Positions 20,565-30,064 are shown, counted from the first letter of the stretch. The stretch is 64,000 nt of DNA from an uncultured Coriobacteriia bacterium (GCA_959608885.1 CAUHSG010000002.1:1-64000), one strand, 5' to 3'. Program-made: numbers and translations. The notes: generated by a model from the sequence alone, not told the origin.

Positions 20565-22760
20565 ATGTTGCCCCGTTTTCACTGGTCTGACATTACGACC
20601 GTTGGTCACTATCTCGGTGTGCTCATCTTGATGACGGGCGCGGCCATGTGCGTACCCGCTATCGTCGCGCTCGTATTCGGGGAGTTTCGCCAGCTCGGTG
20701 CGTTCGTAGTCGGTATTGGTGTGTGCCTGACCATCGGAGCGGCGTTGCGCTTCTGCAAGGTGCGTGCCCTTGATCGCCGCCGCGCCCTCTTGCTCGTGGG
20801 GTTCGGCTGGATTGTCATCGGCGTCGTTTGTGCCGTTCCGCTGCTTCTCTCCGGGTCGTTCAATTCGTGGTTCGATGCGCTCTTCGATTCGGTGTCGGCA
20901 CTCACCACGACGGGCGTTACGCTTGTGAACGATGTCGATTCGATGAGCTACTCGCAGGTTACCTGGCGCGTAATCATGTCGTTTGCCGGTGCCCTGACGG
21001 TCGTTGTCATCGCCATGTACTCGGGATTCTTCGGCGAAGGTTCACGCGTTTTCATAATGAGCGAACGTCGCGATGGCGAGCGCACGCGGGCGCGCATCAG
21101 TGAGACTTGCCTTTCGGTATTGCGTGTGTACGGGACTTTTGCCCTCATCGGTGCTGTCGTCGCCACGATAATCTGCCTGCTTTTAGGGCTGCATCCTGTC
21201 GATGCGATCATGAACGGCTTTTGGCTTGCCATGACCGCCGTCGGCACGGGTGGTTTCGTGCCCCATACTTCCGACCTCATTTACTATCATTCGCTTCCCT
21301 TGCAATTCGTATTGAGTGCTCTCATGATTGCCGGCGCGATCAGCTTTGCCGTATATGCCTATGCACGCGCCTATCGCTTCAAGAGGGTTGCGCGCAATGC
21401 CGAGTTGCGCGTATATGCGCTATGGATCGTGCTCCTCGTTGCCTTCGTAATTTGGATCATGACGCGCGAGGGCCTGTTTACGAGCTTGGGCGGCCTAATG
21501 CAAAATGGCCTGTCGACTGTTGTTTCGGCAGCAACGACCTGTGGAATGCAGACGGTGTACCCCGAGCAGATCGGCGGTGTGATAACCGATGGCGTGGTCA
21601 TTCTCGTCATCGTCGCGATTCTCTTTGGTGCCTGTGCGTACTCCTCGGGCGGCGGCATCAAGTTCGTACGCATCTTGCAAGTATTGCGTTGGATCAAGTA
21701 CTCGATTCTTCTGCGCTTGGCGCCCGATAATGCGCGCGTACGCATCAAGTACGAGCATTTCGGTTCGCAGACGCTCAGCTCCGAAGATGCGATGATCGCG
21801 ATGACCGTCTTCATTTTGTACTTGGGTACGGCCGCTTTGGGATCCATGGCCTTCATCGCATACGGAAACGACGCGCTCAACTCGGTCTTCGAAGCTGTCA
21901 GCTATGTCACCAATTGCGGTATGACGACCGAGATCACGCAGGCGGGCATGCCCCTGGGCCTCAAGGTCGTGGCGTTACTGCTCATGTGGGCCGGGCGTGT
22001 CGAGTTCATCGCGCTTATCGGCGCCATCGTCGGCATCCTCATTTCGCTGCATCCCGAGAATCTTTTCAGCAACGACAGGTCACGTGACCTAAGAACGCTC
22101 AAGAGCAAGAACTTCGGCGGTACGGCCTGGCGTCGTCGCAAACACCAAGGTTCCGGGCATCGTGGCAAGACGCTTATCGTGACGGGGGCGATCGTGCTCG
22201 GCTTGGGCTGCTTTGGCATGGGGGTGCCCACGGCAATCGCGACGTCGGGCGGCGCGCAGGTCCCCGCGCAAGACGTCGAGTCTCTCAGCAATCCCTCGCC
22301 GTACGCCTCGGCGGATATCCGTGCTCTGCTTTCTGCCGGTCAACGCCAGGATGGAAACGATGTCGTCTTCACGGGCGAGGCAACGGGATCGCCCATCATC
22401 GCCGATGAAGGCCACGTGTGGGTCAACATGAAGAACAGCGGCGCGATGATTGGCGTTTACATGAGCAATGACCTCGCCGAGCAAATCACGCACTATGCGC
22501 GTTATGAGCACACGGGCGACACCATTACCGTTCGAGGCGTCTATCATCTTGCCTGCGTTGACCACAATGGCGAGCTCGAAGTGCATGCCGACCAGATCGA
22601 GATAAATGCCGTGGGCACGAGTTGGGTCAATCCCGTCTATCCCATTGTCTACATAGTCGGTGTTGTCCTCATCGTCATAGGGCTCACCCTGACGCTCGTG
22701 CGTCAATCCATGCGCGGGAGGGTGCGCCTCAGAAACCTGTTCAAATGGGAGAGGAACTGA
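20565..22760 (+). CDS. TrkH/KtrB-type K+ transporter fused to an extracytoplasmic domain
   Basis: A 731-residue protein. Residues 1-515 are a Trk/Ktr K+-translocating subunit with four pore repeats and selectivity segments TTTGVT near 108, VGTGGF near 233, TTCGMQ near 337 and TNCGMTTE near 460. After a basic loop (RRRKHQGSGHRGK near 535) comes a membrane helix (about 545-567), an extracytoplasmic domain of about 110 residues (including FTGEATGSPII and VYMSNDLAEQI) and a final helix near 700-718. That domain is homologous to the separate protein at 24494. TrkH subunits normally end after the pore, so the fusion is unusual. No trkA/ktrA gating partner is visible in the window. Confidence 0.85.
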   Translation: MLPRFHWSDITTVGHYLGVLILMTGAAMCVPAIVALVFGEFRQLGAFVVGIGVCLTIGAALRFCKVRALDRRRALLLVGFGWIVIGVVCAVPLLLSGSFNSWFDALFDSVSALTTTGVTLVNDVDSMSYSQVTWRVIMSFAGALTVVVIAMYSGFFGEGSRVFIMSERRDGERTRARISETCLSVLRVYGTFALIGAVVATIICLLLGLHPVDAIMNGFWLAMTAVGTGGFVPHTSDLIYYHSLPLQFVLSALMIAGAISFAVYAYARAYRFKRVARNAELRVYALWIVLLVAFVIWIMTREGLFTSLGGLMQNGLSTVVSAATTCGMQTVYPEQIGGVITDGVVILVIVAILFGACAYSSGGGIKFVRILQVLRWIKYSILLRLAPDNARVRIKYEHFGSQTLSSEDAMIAMTVFILYLGTAALGSMAFIAYGNDALNSVFEAVSYVTNCGMTTEITQAGMPLGLKVVALLLMWAGRVEFIALIGAIVGILISLHPENLFSNDRSRDLRTLKSKNFGGTAWRRRKHQGSGHRGKTLIVTGAIVLGLGCFGMGVPTAIATSGGAQVPAQDVESLSNPSPYASADIRALLSAGQRQDGNDVVFTGEATGSPIIADEGHVWVNMKNSGAMIGVYMSNDLAEQITHYARYEHTGDTITVRGVYHLACVDHNGELEVHADQIEINAVGTSWVNPVYPIVYIVGVVLIVIGLTLTLVRQSMRGRVRLRNLFKWERN

Positions 22761-22787
22761 CGGAGCGCGTTGGCGATTCGTCATGGC

Positions 22788-22793
22788 TATAAT
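22788..22793 (+). promoter_or_regulatory. -10 box upstream of the second trkH unit
   Basis: A consensus TATAAT lies 23 bp before the small membrane-protein ATG at 22817. A GAGAAGGAGAGG ribosome site lies between. No convincing -35 is seen. It would drive the 22817-26109 gene run. Confidence 0.5.
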
Positions 22794-22816
22794 ATGTCCT
22801 GACGAGAAGGAGAGGC

Positions 22817-22954
22817 ATGAAGGCGGTATTTCAAAGGCGCGTGCAGAAGAAGGGAAGTCCGGCAATCGGCATGCTTGTCGTGCTCGCTTCCATATGCGCT
22901 TTCCTCGCGTTTCTTGCTGCGGTCACGGTCATCGTGCACTTCATCGTGATGTAG
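22817..22954 (+). CDS. 45-residue single-pass membrane protein
   Basis: A short gene: a basic N-terminus (MKAVFQRRVQKKG) followed by one hydrophobic helix (about residues 16-44). An excellent ribosome site (AAGGAGAGG) precedes it, and it ends 10 nt before the second trkH start. K+ pumps of other classes use tiny membrane subunits (KdpF is one example), so a role as an accessory peptide of the transporter is possible. This is inferred from size and position. Confidence 0.6.
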   Translation: MKAVFQRRVQKKGSPAIGMLVVLASICAFLAFLAAVTVIVHFIVM

Positions 22955-22964
22955 GCGGGCTACC

Positions 22965-24497
22965 TTGATTACTCGCTTGCACTTGGAAGACTGGCGCATC
23001 ATCGGCCACTATCTCGGCGTGCTCATCTTGCTCGTCGCGATTGCCATGATTCCGTCGTTCATCATGTCCCTGTGCCTTGCCGAGTTCTCCACTGCGGTCG
23101 ATCTCATGCTCTCCATCGGCATCACGGGCGTGGTGGGAAGCATCCTGCTTTTCACGAAGGTCGAGTTCGCCTCGCTCGACTGGCGTCAATCCCTGGTCAT
23201 CACGGGCCTCTGCTGGGTCGTCCTGTCCGTTTTCGGTGCCCTGCCATTGTGGATGTCCGGACACTACGACGGCTATCTCGATGCGTTTTTCGAGTCGGTC
23301 TCCGCATTCACGACGACGGGCATGTCGCTGTGCGTCGATGTGGATCACATGGCCCTGTCGCTTTCGGTCTGGCGTTGTACGATGCATCTCATCGGAGGCA
23401 TTGGCGTTGTCGTCATCGCGCTCGCGCTCGGGGTGTTCGGCACGGGCTCGGCGGCGGCGTCGCTGTATCACGCCGAAGCGCGTATGGGTCAGGTCATGCC
23501 CGACATCAAGCAGACCTCGCAGTTCATCTTGAAGCTTGCCGTGGTGATTGTCGCCGTGGGCACGATAGTCTGCATCATCCCCCTGCTCGTCGTGGGTATT
23601 GAGCCCCTGCGGGCGGCGATTAACGGTTTTCTCATCACGGCGGCCGCTTTCTCGACGGGGGGCATGACGAGTGCGGGGTCGGGCATCGTTGCGTTTCATT
23701 GCTGGCCCATCGAGGTATTCGCGCTTATCCTTGCCGCCTTTGGCTGCATCAACTTCGTGCTCTACGGCGATATCTGGAAAGGCGTGTTTCGCAACTTCTT
23801 CAAGGACATCGAAATTCGCACGATCTTTGTCTGGGTCACCATTCTCGCGGCGCTCATGGCCTTTGCTCTGGTGGGTTCGTACTTCACCACGACGGGGGCC
23901 GTGTTGCGCCGCGGACTTTTCGAAGTGCTTTCCGGTGCCTTCAACCTTGGATTCTCGACGCTTCAAGGCGGGCAGATTCTCTTCGCGATGGGCTCGGGTG
24001 CCCTGTTCGTCATCATCTTGTCCATGACAATATGCGGTTCTGCCTCCTCGGCATCGGGTGGCATCAAGGCCCTGCGCATTGGCATTATCGCGCGCTCCGT
24101 CGTCCAGGCCGTGCGCGAGGCCCTCGCCCCTGATCGTGCCCGTCCCCGCACCTTCTATTTCCAGAAGGGGCGTCACAGGCTTACGCCCGACCTCGTCTCT
24201 GCGGCAATGATCATCTTCCTACTCTACATGGTCACCTACGCTGCGGGTGCTATCGCCGGCATCGCCTATGGTTACGAGGCGCTGCCCGCAATCTTCGATT
24301 CCGTGTCGGCCGCATCGAATACGGGCCTTTCGCTGGGTGTCGCCTCGCCGGGTATGCCCAATGGCCTCGAGATCATCTACATTTTCGAAATGTGGCTCGG
24401 ACGTCTCGAGTTCATCGCGATTCTCGCGATGATTGTCGAGATGTTCGCCTTTCTCGTGCCGCACAAGCGTTCGAGGTGGGTGCGGAAGAAAAAATGA
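22965..24497 (+). CDS. TrkH/KtrB-type K+ transporter
   Basis: A 510-residue Trk/Ktr pore subunit, paralogous to the protein at 20565. Selectivity-filter segments are TTTGMS near residue 107, STGGMT near 230, LGFSTL near 322 and SNTGLS near 446. The start is a TTG at 22965. It is supported by length-perfect alignment of the N-terminus with the paralogue: 16 residues lie before GHYLGVLIL-type sequence in both. Unlike the paralogue it stops after the pore. The extracytoplasmic domain is encoded by the next gene, whose ATG overlaps this stop (ATGA). Confidence 0.88.
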   Translation: MITRLHLEDWRIIGHYLGVLILLVAIAMIPSFIMSLCLAEFSTAVDLMLSIGITGVVGSILLFTKVEFASLDWRQSLVITGLCWVVLSVFGALPLWMSGHYDGYLDAFFESVSAFTTTGMSLCVDVDHMALSLSVWRCTMHLIGGIGVVVIALALGVFGTGSAAASLYHAEARMGQVMPDIKQTSQFILKLAVVIVAVGTIVCIIPLLVVGIEPLRAAINGFLITAAAFSTGGMTSAGSGIVAFHCWPIEVFALILAAFGCINFVLYGDIWKGVFRNFFKDIEIRTIFVWVTILAALMAFALVGSYFTTTGAVLRRGLFEVLSGAFNLGFSTLQGGQILFAMGSGALFVIILSMTICGSASSASGGIKALRIGIIARSVVQAVREALAPDRARPRTFYFQKGRHRLTPDLVSAAMIIFLLYMVTYAAGAIAGIAYGYEALPAIFDSVSAASNTGLSLGVASPGMPNGLEIIYIFEMWLGRLEFIAILAMIVEMFAFLVPHKRSRWVRKKK

Positions 24498-25129
24498 GCA
24501 GGCGCATGACATTTGGGATTGTCCTTGCGATTATCATGGTTCTTACATGCATGATGGCCCCTGCTTTTGCCGTGCCGCAAGACACCGCGAATAGCAATAG
24601 TGCGCTCGATATCGGGTCGCTATCCGATCGCTTCGAGTCTCTTGACAAACTCGGCAATTCCCTGACGGATGAGGAAAGCGTCGTCATCGAAACGCGCGTG
24701 GGCGTACTCGTATCCACGAATCGCGCCCTTAACGACAGCGAGGTAAGCTTCACGGGTGAAGCAGTCGGAGATATCGTGAATGCAGGTGAAGGCTATAAGT
24801 GGGTCAATATCAGCGGTACGTCCAATGCGGTAATCAGCGTCTACATGTCCGATGACCTGGCAAAGCTCATCAAGAATGTGGGTGGCTATCACGAGACGGG
24901 CACATCGCTCAAGATTATCGGCACCTATCATGTCGCCTGTCCGGAGCATGAGGGCGCGCTTGACGTGCATGCGTCTGCTGCCGAGGTGACGGATAACGGC
25001 GGTCCCGTAACTCACACGGTCGCCCCGGGGCGTCTCGCGGCGGCTCTTGCGCTCTGCGTTGTCTCCGGCCTGCTGCTCACGCTTTACCTGCTAGGCAGAC
25101 TCTACCTTCAGAGAAAGGCGCAATCTTGA
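24494..25129 (+). CDS. Exported, membrane-anchored partner of TrkH (free-standing version of the fused domain)
   Basis: A 211-residue protein with a signal peptide or membrane helix (about 5-25, cut near AFA-VPQ), an external domain and a C-terminal helix (about 178-200). Residues about 85-165 match the tail of the fused TrkH at 20565: VSFTGEAVGD / VVFTGEATGS, WVNISGTSNAVISVYMSDDL / WVNMKNSGAMIGVYMSNDL, and GTYHVACPEHEGALDVHA / GVYHLACVDHNGELEVHA. The strand pattern suggests a small OB-like beta barrel, which is not proven. It overlaps trkH2 and rsgA by 4 nt each. A role as an external subunit or sensor of K+ transport is inferred from fusion and synteny. Confidence 0.75.
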   Translation: MSRRMTFGIVLAIIMVLTCMMAPAFAVPQDTANSNSALDIGSLSDRFESLDKLGNSLTDEESVVIETRVGVLVSTNRALNDSEVSFTGEAVGDIVNAGEGYKWVNISGTSNAVISVYMSDDLAKLIKNVGGYHETGTSLKIIGTYHVACPEHEGALDVHASAAEVTDNGGPVTHTVAPGRLAAALALCVVSGLLLTLYLLGRLYLQRKAQS

Positions 25130-26109
25130 TTCCCTTCGATCGTCTTGCCTACCGCGCTTCGATGCGCGAGGCGTTCGAGTGCGCCAACGCAGATCTCGCG
25201 CAACGGGGAAAACCTTGCGAGCCGGGCTGCGTCATATCGCTTGACCGCGGGTATCCGCTTGTGTGCACGCCCGATTTCGAGGGTCGTGCCGAGCTCGCGA
25301 CCTCCATTAAGAAGAGCGAAGACGGCATCGTTGCGGTGGGGGATTGGGTTGCGTTGCATCACCCGCATGGTCACGAGAAGGCCATTATCGAGCGTGTCTT
25401 GCCAAGACTCAACGAAATCGCGCGTTTCAAGCGCATCGGTCGTGAGCGTCAGCCACGCCGTCAGGTCCTCTCTGCCAATGTTGACATCGTCTTCATCTGT
25501 CAGTCGCTTACCGGTGATGGCGTAGATGAGGGGTTGCTCGTGCGGCAGATGGTGGCGGTTGCCGGTTGCAAGGCGGCACCCGTCTTCGTGCTCACGAAAG
25601 GCGACATGGCAGATGACGCGGCGATAGAGATTGCGCGCGAACGCATCAAGCGCATTGCGCCCGATGTGCCCCTCTTCGTCGCTTCCGTCGATGACGAGAC
25701 GTCCATCGACGAGCTGCGCGGCGTCTTTTCGCCTTTCACGACGGGACTTCTGCTCGGCGAGAGTGGTGTTGGAAAGTCATCGCTCGTCAACGCGTTGCTG
25801 GGCGAGGAAACTCTCGAGACGGGCGCCGTACGCGCATCGGATGACAAGGGGCGTCACACGACGGTTGCGCGACGCATGATTCCTCTACCGCACGGTGGGC
25901 TTATCATCGATGCGCCGGGTCTGCGCACCTTGCAGATTCTTGACATGGAGACGAGCCTCAAGCGAGCTTTCGCCGATATCGTCGAGGCATCTCGCGGCTG
26001 TCGCTTCCGTGATTGCACACATGGCGACGAGCCGGGTTGCGCGGTGCGTGGCGTCGTGACAGCCGAACGTCTCGAAGCGTATCGCAAGCTTCTTTCGAGC
26101 GGTCGTTAG
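25126..26109 (+). CDS. rsgA: Ribosome small-subunit-dependent GTPase A
   Basis: A 327-residue circularly permuted GTPase (YjeQ/RsgA) that helps 30S maturation. The N-terminal OB fold (about 30-100) is followed by the permuted G domain, with G4 (TKGD) before G1 (LLGESGVGKSSLVNALLG near 208), DKGRHTT switch and DAPG. The C-terminal zinc site reads CRFRDCTHGDEPGC near 285. It starts at a TTG overlapping the stop of the preceding gene, with AAAGG upstream. Confidence 0.94.
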   Translation: MIPFDRLAYRASMREAFECANADLAQRGKPCEPGCVISLDRGYPLVCTPDFEGRAELATSIKKSEDGIVAVGDWVALHHPHGHEKAIIERVLPRLNEIARFKRIGRERQPRRQVLSANVDIVFICQSLTGDGVDEGLLVRQMVAVAGCKAAPVFVLTKGDMADDAAIEIARERIKRIAPDVPLFVASVDDETSIDELRGVFSPFTTGLLLGESGVGKSSLVNALLGEETLETGAVRASDDKGRHTTVARRMIPLPHGGLIIDAPGLRTLQILDMETSLKRAFADIVEASRGCRFRDCTHGDEPGCAVRGVVTAERLEAYRKLLSSGR

Positions 26110-26171
26110 TGTTACATTATGCAAACACGTCTCGAGATGGCCATCTGAGTGGCTAGGTGAGCGGAGGGCTC

Positions 26172-26831
26172 ATGAGCAAAAGCGGCAACCTGACCATCGT
26201 CCTGCAGGCAGGCGGCGAATCCCGGCGTATGGGACGTAGCAAGGCCACCGTGCCCTTTCTGGGCGAGCCCCTCATCTGGCGTGGTATCAATCGCCTGCTT
26301 CCACTCGCCGATGAGTTCATCATTACCACGAACGAGCCCGAGAACCTCGACTTTCTCGATGACCTTGTAGAGCTTGGCAAGATTCGTCTTGTTACTGATG
26401 AATATGATAGGCGTGGCGCTTTGCGCGGCGTGTATACGGCAGTTAACGCGGCTTCCAACGAATACGTCGCGCTCGTCGCGTGCGACATGGTCTTTCCTTC
26501 ACGCAATCTCATCAGCGCCGAGCTCGAGGCCCTTATCGAAGAGGGTAGCGATGCGGCCGTTCCCAAGACGAAGCACGGATATGAGCCCTTCCATGCCGTC
26601 TATCGCCGCTCGAGTTGCCTGCCCATCATTCACGAAGCCACGGAGGCTGGCGAGTCCAGGGCAAACGGCTGGTTCGACAAGATTGCGATCACGGAATTCG
26701 ACGGGCAGCGCGTTGCCCAGGCGGAGCCACGCGGTGGCTGCTTCATAAACGTGAACACGCCCGAAGAGCTCGCCGATGCTCAAGAGCGCATCCTCGCGGG
26801 CAAAATCGCCGAGCGAGAAGAATTCGAGTAG
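26172..26831 (+). CDS. mobA: Molybdenum cofactor guanylyltransferase
   Basis: A 219-residue MobA-family enzyme that attaches GMP from GTP to molybdopterin, giving the guanine-dinucleotide form needed by DMSO-reductase-type enzymes. The nucleotide-binding signature is LQAGGESRRMGRSKAT near residue 12. The Mg2+-binding Asp lies in LVACDMVFP near 105. GGAGGG precedes the ATG at 26172. It is the only Mo-cofactor gene in the window and lies 11.5 kb before the Mo enzyme at 38368, a plausible client. Confidence 0.88.
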   Translation: MSKSGNLTIVLQAGGESRRMGRSKATVPFLGEPLIWRGINRLLPLADEFIITTNEPENLDFLDDLVELGKIRLVTDEYDRRGALRGVYTAVNAASNEYVALVACDMVFPSRNLISAELEALIEEGSDAAVPKTKHGYEPFHAVYRRSSCLPIIHEATEAGESRANGWFDKIAITEFDGQRVAQAEPRGGCFINVNTPEELADAQERILAGKIAEREEFE

Positions 26832-27021
26832 GGTGCATACTCGGAACACTTGCCCTGTTTCCTCAATTGGGGTTCAAGCTTTGTTCAATCTTTGTCTCGT
26901 AACATTCCGGCAGGCTATATTACGGTTTTGTGTTAAAACGCGTTCTTCTCAAACGCCTCTCCTCCGTAAAGGCTACTATGGCAGCACGCATTTTTGATCG
27001 CATGAAAGTGAGGGCTTCAAC

Positions 27022-28344
27022 ATGAATCAAAATGGCTCCGATAGGCCCATTCCCCCCGAGGGCGCGCAAAGTGCGCCTCCCGTCACACCATCGTCCACGC
27101 CTCCTGTCGCCAATCAAGGCGCCTCCAAGACAAGGCCGGCCAAGGCCAAGGACTCCAAGGGCGGCCTCAAGTCGTTTCTCTACGGGCTGCTCGGTGGCGT
27201 TGTCTCCGTTGCCCTCGTCCTGTGTTTGGGCAGCTTTACCCCGCTGCTCGATTCGTTCAAGGGCGCAACGGTGACCTCGAGCAATGGCAATGTCGTCATC
27301 AATCCCGATGAGGAGAACGTCACGCTTGCCGAGGCGGTCGCGGCCAAGTGTCTCGGTTCGGTTGCGACGATTTACGTGTACTCGGGCTCCACATCCGCCA
27401 ATCCCTTCTCCGGCTCGAGTGCATCCTCGAATACGCCGTCTTCGCTCGGTAGCGGTGTCATCATCGAGAACGATGGGGGCACCTGCTATATCGTCACCAA
27501 TAGCCACGTCGTCAACGGCGCTTCGAGGGCGACCGTGACCATCGGCGACGAGAGCTACGAGGCGCAGATCGTCGGCCAGGACGAGAAAACCGACCTCGCC
27601 GTTGTCAGCATCAAGGCAAGTGGCTATACCCCGATGGAATGGGGCGACTCGGCAGACCTCACGGTAGGCGAATGGGTCATGGCAATCGGCACCCCCTATG
27701 GCTATGAGCAAACTGTCACGACGGGCATCATCTCGGCCATGTACCGCTCGGATGTCGTGCAGGACGCCACGGGTTCGAGCTCTGTCTACACCGACATGAT
27801 TCAGACGGATGCGGCTATCAATCCCGGCAACTCCGGCGGCGCGCTCGTGAACGACAAGGGCCAGCTCATTGGCATCAACACCTATATCTCCTCGACCTCG
27901 CAGTCGAGCGCGGGTTTGGGCTTTGCCATCCCGTCGAGCACGGTGAAGCGCGTAGCCGAGCAGATTATCGCCGGCAAGACGGTTACGCATGCCTTCCTCG
28001 GCATCACGATGACCGCGTCAAGCGATCCTGCGGGTGTTGCGATCACTTCCGTCTACAAGGATACGGGCGCTGCCAATGCCGGCCTGCAGACGGGTGACGT
28101 CATCACCAAGATCGACGGTAAGACCATGAGCTCGCCCAGTGACGTGAGCATCGCCGTTAGTTCCAAGAACGCAGGCGATACGATCGAGATTACGTATGTG
28201 CGGGGTGGCAGCGAGCACACGGCATCCGTGACGTTGGGAAGCGACGAGCAAAGCACCCAAGAATATGCGGAAAACGGTGCACCTGCCCAACAGAACAATG
28301 GCGGCAATTCGGGTGGCTACGGATTCAATCCCTTTGGCCGTTAA
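27022..28344 (+). CDS. HtrA/DegP-type membrane-anchored serine protease
   Basis: A 440-residue S1C protease. A Pro/Ser-rich cytoplasmic N-terminus is followed by a membrane anchor (about 52-75), the trypsin-like domain with catalytic His (TNSHVV near 160), Asp (EKTDLAV near 191) and Ser (NPGNSGGALV near 273), and one PDZ domain (about 325-410). The tail is Asn/Gly-rich. It should degrade or refold damaged exported proteins outside the membrane. It is monocistronic, with a shared bidirectional terminator at 28369 facing the response regulator. Confidence 0.93.
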   Translation: MNQNGSDRPIPPEGAQSAPPVTPSSTPPVANQGASKTRPAKAKDSKGGLKSFLYGLLGGVVSVALVLCLGSFTPLLDSFKGATVTSSNGNVVINPDEENVTLAEAVAAKCLGSVATIYVYSGSTSANPFSGSSASSNTPSSLGSGVIIENDGGTCYIVTNSHVVNGASRATVTIGDESYEAQIVGQDEKTDLAVVSIKASGYTPMEWGDSADLTVGEWVMAIGTPYGYEQTVTTGIISAMYRSDVVQDATGSSSVYTDMIQTDAAINPGNSGGALVNDKGQLIGINTYISSTSQSSAGLGFAIPSSTVKRVAEQIIAGKTVTHAFLGITMTASSDPAGVAITSVYKDTGAANAGLQTGDVITKIDGKTMSSPSDVSIAVSSKNAGDTIEITYVRGGSEHTASVTLGSDEQSTQEYAENGAPAQQNNGGNSGGYGFNPFGR

Positions 28345-28368
28345 AACGCCTTTCCTGCATGCACAACA

Positions 28369-28396
28369 AGGGGTCGGCTCGTTTGAGTCGACCCCT
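28369..28396. terminator. Bidirectional terminator
   Basis: A 12-bp stem with one G-T pair (28369-28380 with 28385-28396) and loop GTTT lies between the convergent htrA-like and response-regulator genes. Confidence 0.75.
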
Positions 28397-28453
28397 CTTG
28401 CATCTAAATAGCATGTAATCGATGTGGTCGCGGGAGCGCGAGTAATCGTGCTC

Positions 28454-29176
28454 TTACTTTTTGTTGTTGAAGTCCTTCACGAACCTGTAGCCGTAGCCGC
28501 GCACGGTCTCGATGACGTTGGGATCCAGCCCGACGCTCGCGAGCTTGTCACGCAGGCGCTTGATGTGCGTGTCGACGGTCTTCGTTTCGACGACGTACTG
28601 CCAGTCCCATGCCTCGCGCAGCAGTTGCTCGCGGCCGAGCACGGTGCCCGCATGGCTCATGAGTGTCACGAGCAATTCGAACTCGCGCGGGGTGAGTTCG
28701 ATGTCCTTGCCCTCAAAGGTGGCATGGTGACCAGCCTCGTCGAGATGGATGCCGCTCACGTCAAGGACGCGCACGCCATCGGCGCCCGTGGCGGTTTCTT
28801 GCGGAGCTCGGCGCAGCAGTGCGTGCACGCGGGCAAGCAGCTCGCGGATGCCAAAGGGCTTGGCCAGATAGTCGTCACCGCCCAGCTCGAGCCCGACGAC
28901 CTTGTCGAGCTCCGTGTCGCGGGCGGAGAGAAACAGCACGGGCACGCTGCTCTTTGCGCGGATGCGGCGGCATACCTCGTAGCCGTCGATGCCGGGCAGC
29001 ATGACATCGAGAATGATCAGGTCGTAGTCGTTGGCATTGGCCATATCGACGGCCTCGTTGCCATTGTGCGCGACGTCGACCTTGTAACCCTCCTTCGAGA
29101 GGTTGAAGCTGACGAAATCGGTTATTGCCTGCTCGTCGTCAACGACGAGAATTCTCTGTTCGCTTTTTTCATCCAT
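28454..29176 (-). CDS. OmpR/PhoB-family response regulator
   Basis: A 240-residue transcription factor. The receiver domain has DDE acidic pocket residues near 12, phosphoacceptor Asp in LIILDVMLPG near 52, and KPF near 102. A winged-helix DNA-binding domain occupies about 135-232 (LTPREFELL, RGYGYRF). The start at 29176 has GGAG 7 nt upstream. It is divergent from coaX. The soluble histidine kinase at 30065 is the nearest candidate partner, though coaX lies between. The WalR/PhoB-like sequence suggests cell-envelope or phosphate control. Confidence 0.9.
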   Translation of the reverse strand: MDEKSEQRILVVDDEQAITDFVSFNLSKEGYKVDVAHNGNEAVDMANANDYDLIILDVMLPGIDGYEVCRRIRAKSSVPVLFLSARDTELDKVVGLELGGDDYLAKPFGIRELLARVHALLRRAPQETATGADGVRVLDVSGIHLDEAGHHATFEGKDIELTPREFELLVTLMSHAGTVLGREQLLREAWDWQYVVETKTVDTHIKRLRDKLASVGLDPNVIETVRGYGYRFVKDFNNKK

Positions 29177-29283
29177 GGTAAGCTCCACTCAACCATAACC
29201 TGTTACGATTAGCTTTTATTGTATGCGCTGCGGGATAGTTCATGCTATGTCGTAATGAAACTGTTTTGAGAAATGGAGAATGC

Positions 29284-30048
29284 ATGCTTCTGACCGTGGA
29301 CATCGGGAATACGCAAACCGCGATGGGGCTTTTCGAGGGCGAGGAGCTTGTCGCGCACTGGGTCTTCACCACGCGCTCGCAAGACACGGCCGATGAGGTG
29401 CAGCTTTTGCTTGCGGGCCAGCTCGAGCTCAACGGCATCGATGTGGGGGCCTGTGATGACGTCGTTATCGCCTCGGTCGTTCCCGCACTTACGGAATGCT
29501 GGGCGACGGTTGCGCGTCGTCTCACGCAACGCGAGCCCATTATCGTTGGCCCCGGCATCAAGACGGGGCTTGCGATGCGTTACGACAATCCGGCCGAGAT
29601 CGGTGCCGACCGCGTGGCAGATGCCATTGCCGCCATCCAGCTCGAGGGGACGCCCGTCGTGGTCGTCGATTTGGGAACTACCACCAACATCGAGGTTATC
29701 GACGAGAAGGGCCGTTTCATGGGTGGCATCATCGCCCCGGGCATGGGCACGGGCGCCGACGCCATGTTCACGCACGCCGCTCGTCTACCGCAGGTCGATA
29801 TCGTCGAGCCCGACCATGCCATCGGTACCAATACCGTCGATGCCATGCGTTCGGGTATCGTCTTCGGCGAGGTTGCGCGCATCGATGGACTCGTGCGCGC
29901 CATCTTCGATGAACTCGGCTACAAGGCGCCCGTTATCGCCACCGGCGGTTTTTCGGGCGTGATTGCCGAGCTGTCGCAGATCATCACGCGTCGTGAGCCT
30001 CGGCTGACCTTGCATGGTCTGCGGCTTGTCTACGAGAAGAACCGCTAG
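29284..30048 (+). CDS. coaX: Type III pantothenate kinase
   Basis: A 254-residue ASKHA-fold kinase that phosphorylates pantothenate in the first step of CoA synthesis. Motifs: LTVDIGNTQTAMG at the N-terminus, the GADRVADAIA substrate-site segment near 108, and VVVDLGTTTNIEVID near 128. Type III enzymes are not inhibited by CoA. GGAG precedes the ATG at 29284. It is followed 16 nt later by the histidine kinase. Confidence 0.95.
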   Translation: MLLTVDIGNTQTAMGLFEGEELVAHWVFTTRSQDTADEVQLLLAGQLELNGIDVGACDDVVIASVVPALTECWATVARRLTQREPIIVGPGIKTGLAMRYDNPAEIGADRVADAIAAIQLEGTPVVVVDLGTTTNIEVIDEKGRFMGGIIAPGMGTGADAMFTHAARLPQVDIVEPDHAIGTNTVDAMRSGIVFGEVARIDGLVRAIFDELGYKAPVIATGGFSGVIAELSQIITRREPRLTLHGLRLVYEKNR

Positions 30049-30064
30049 GGGCAAGGAGGCTTTC

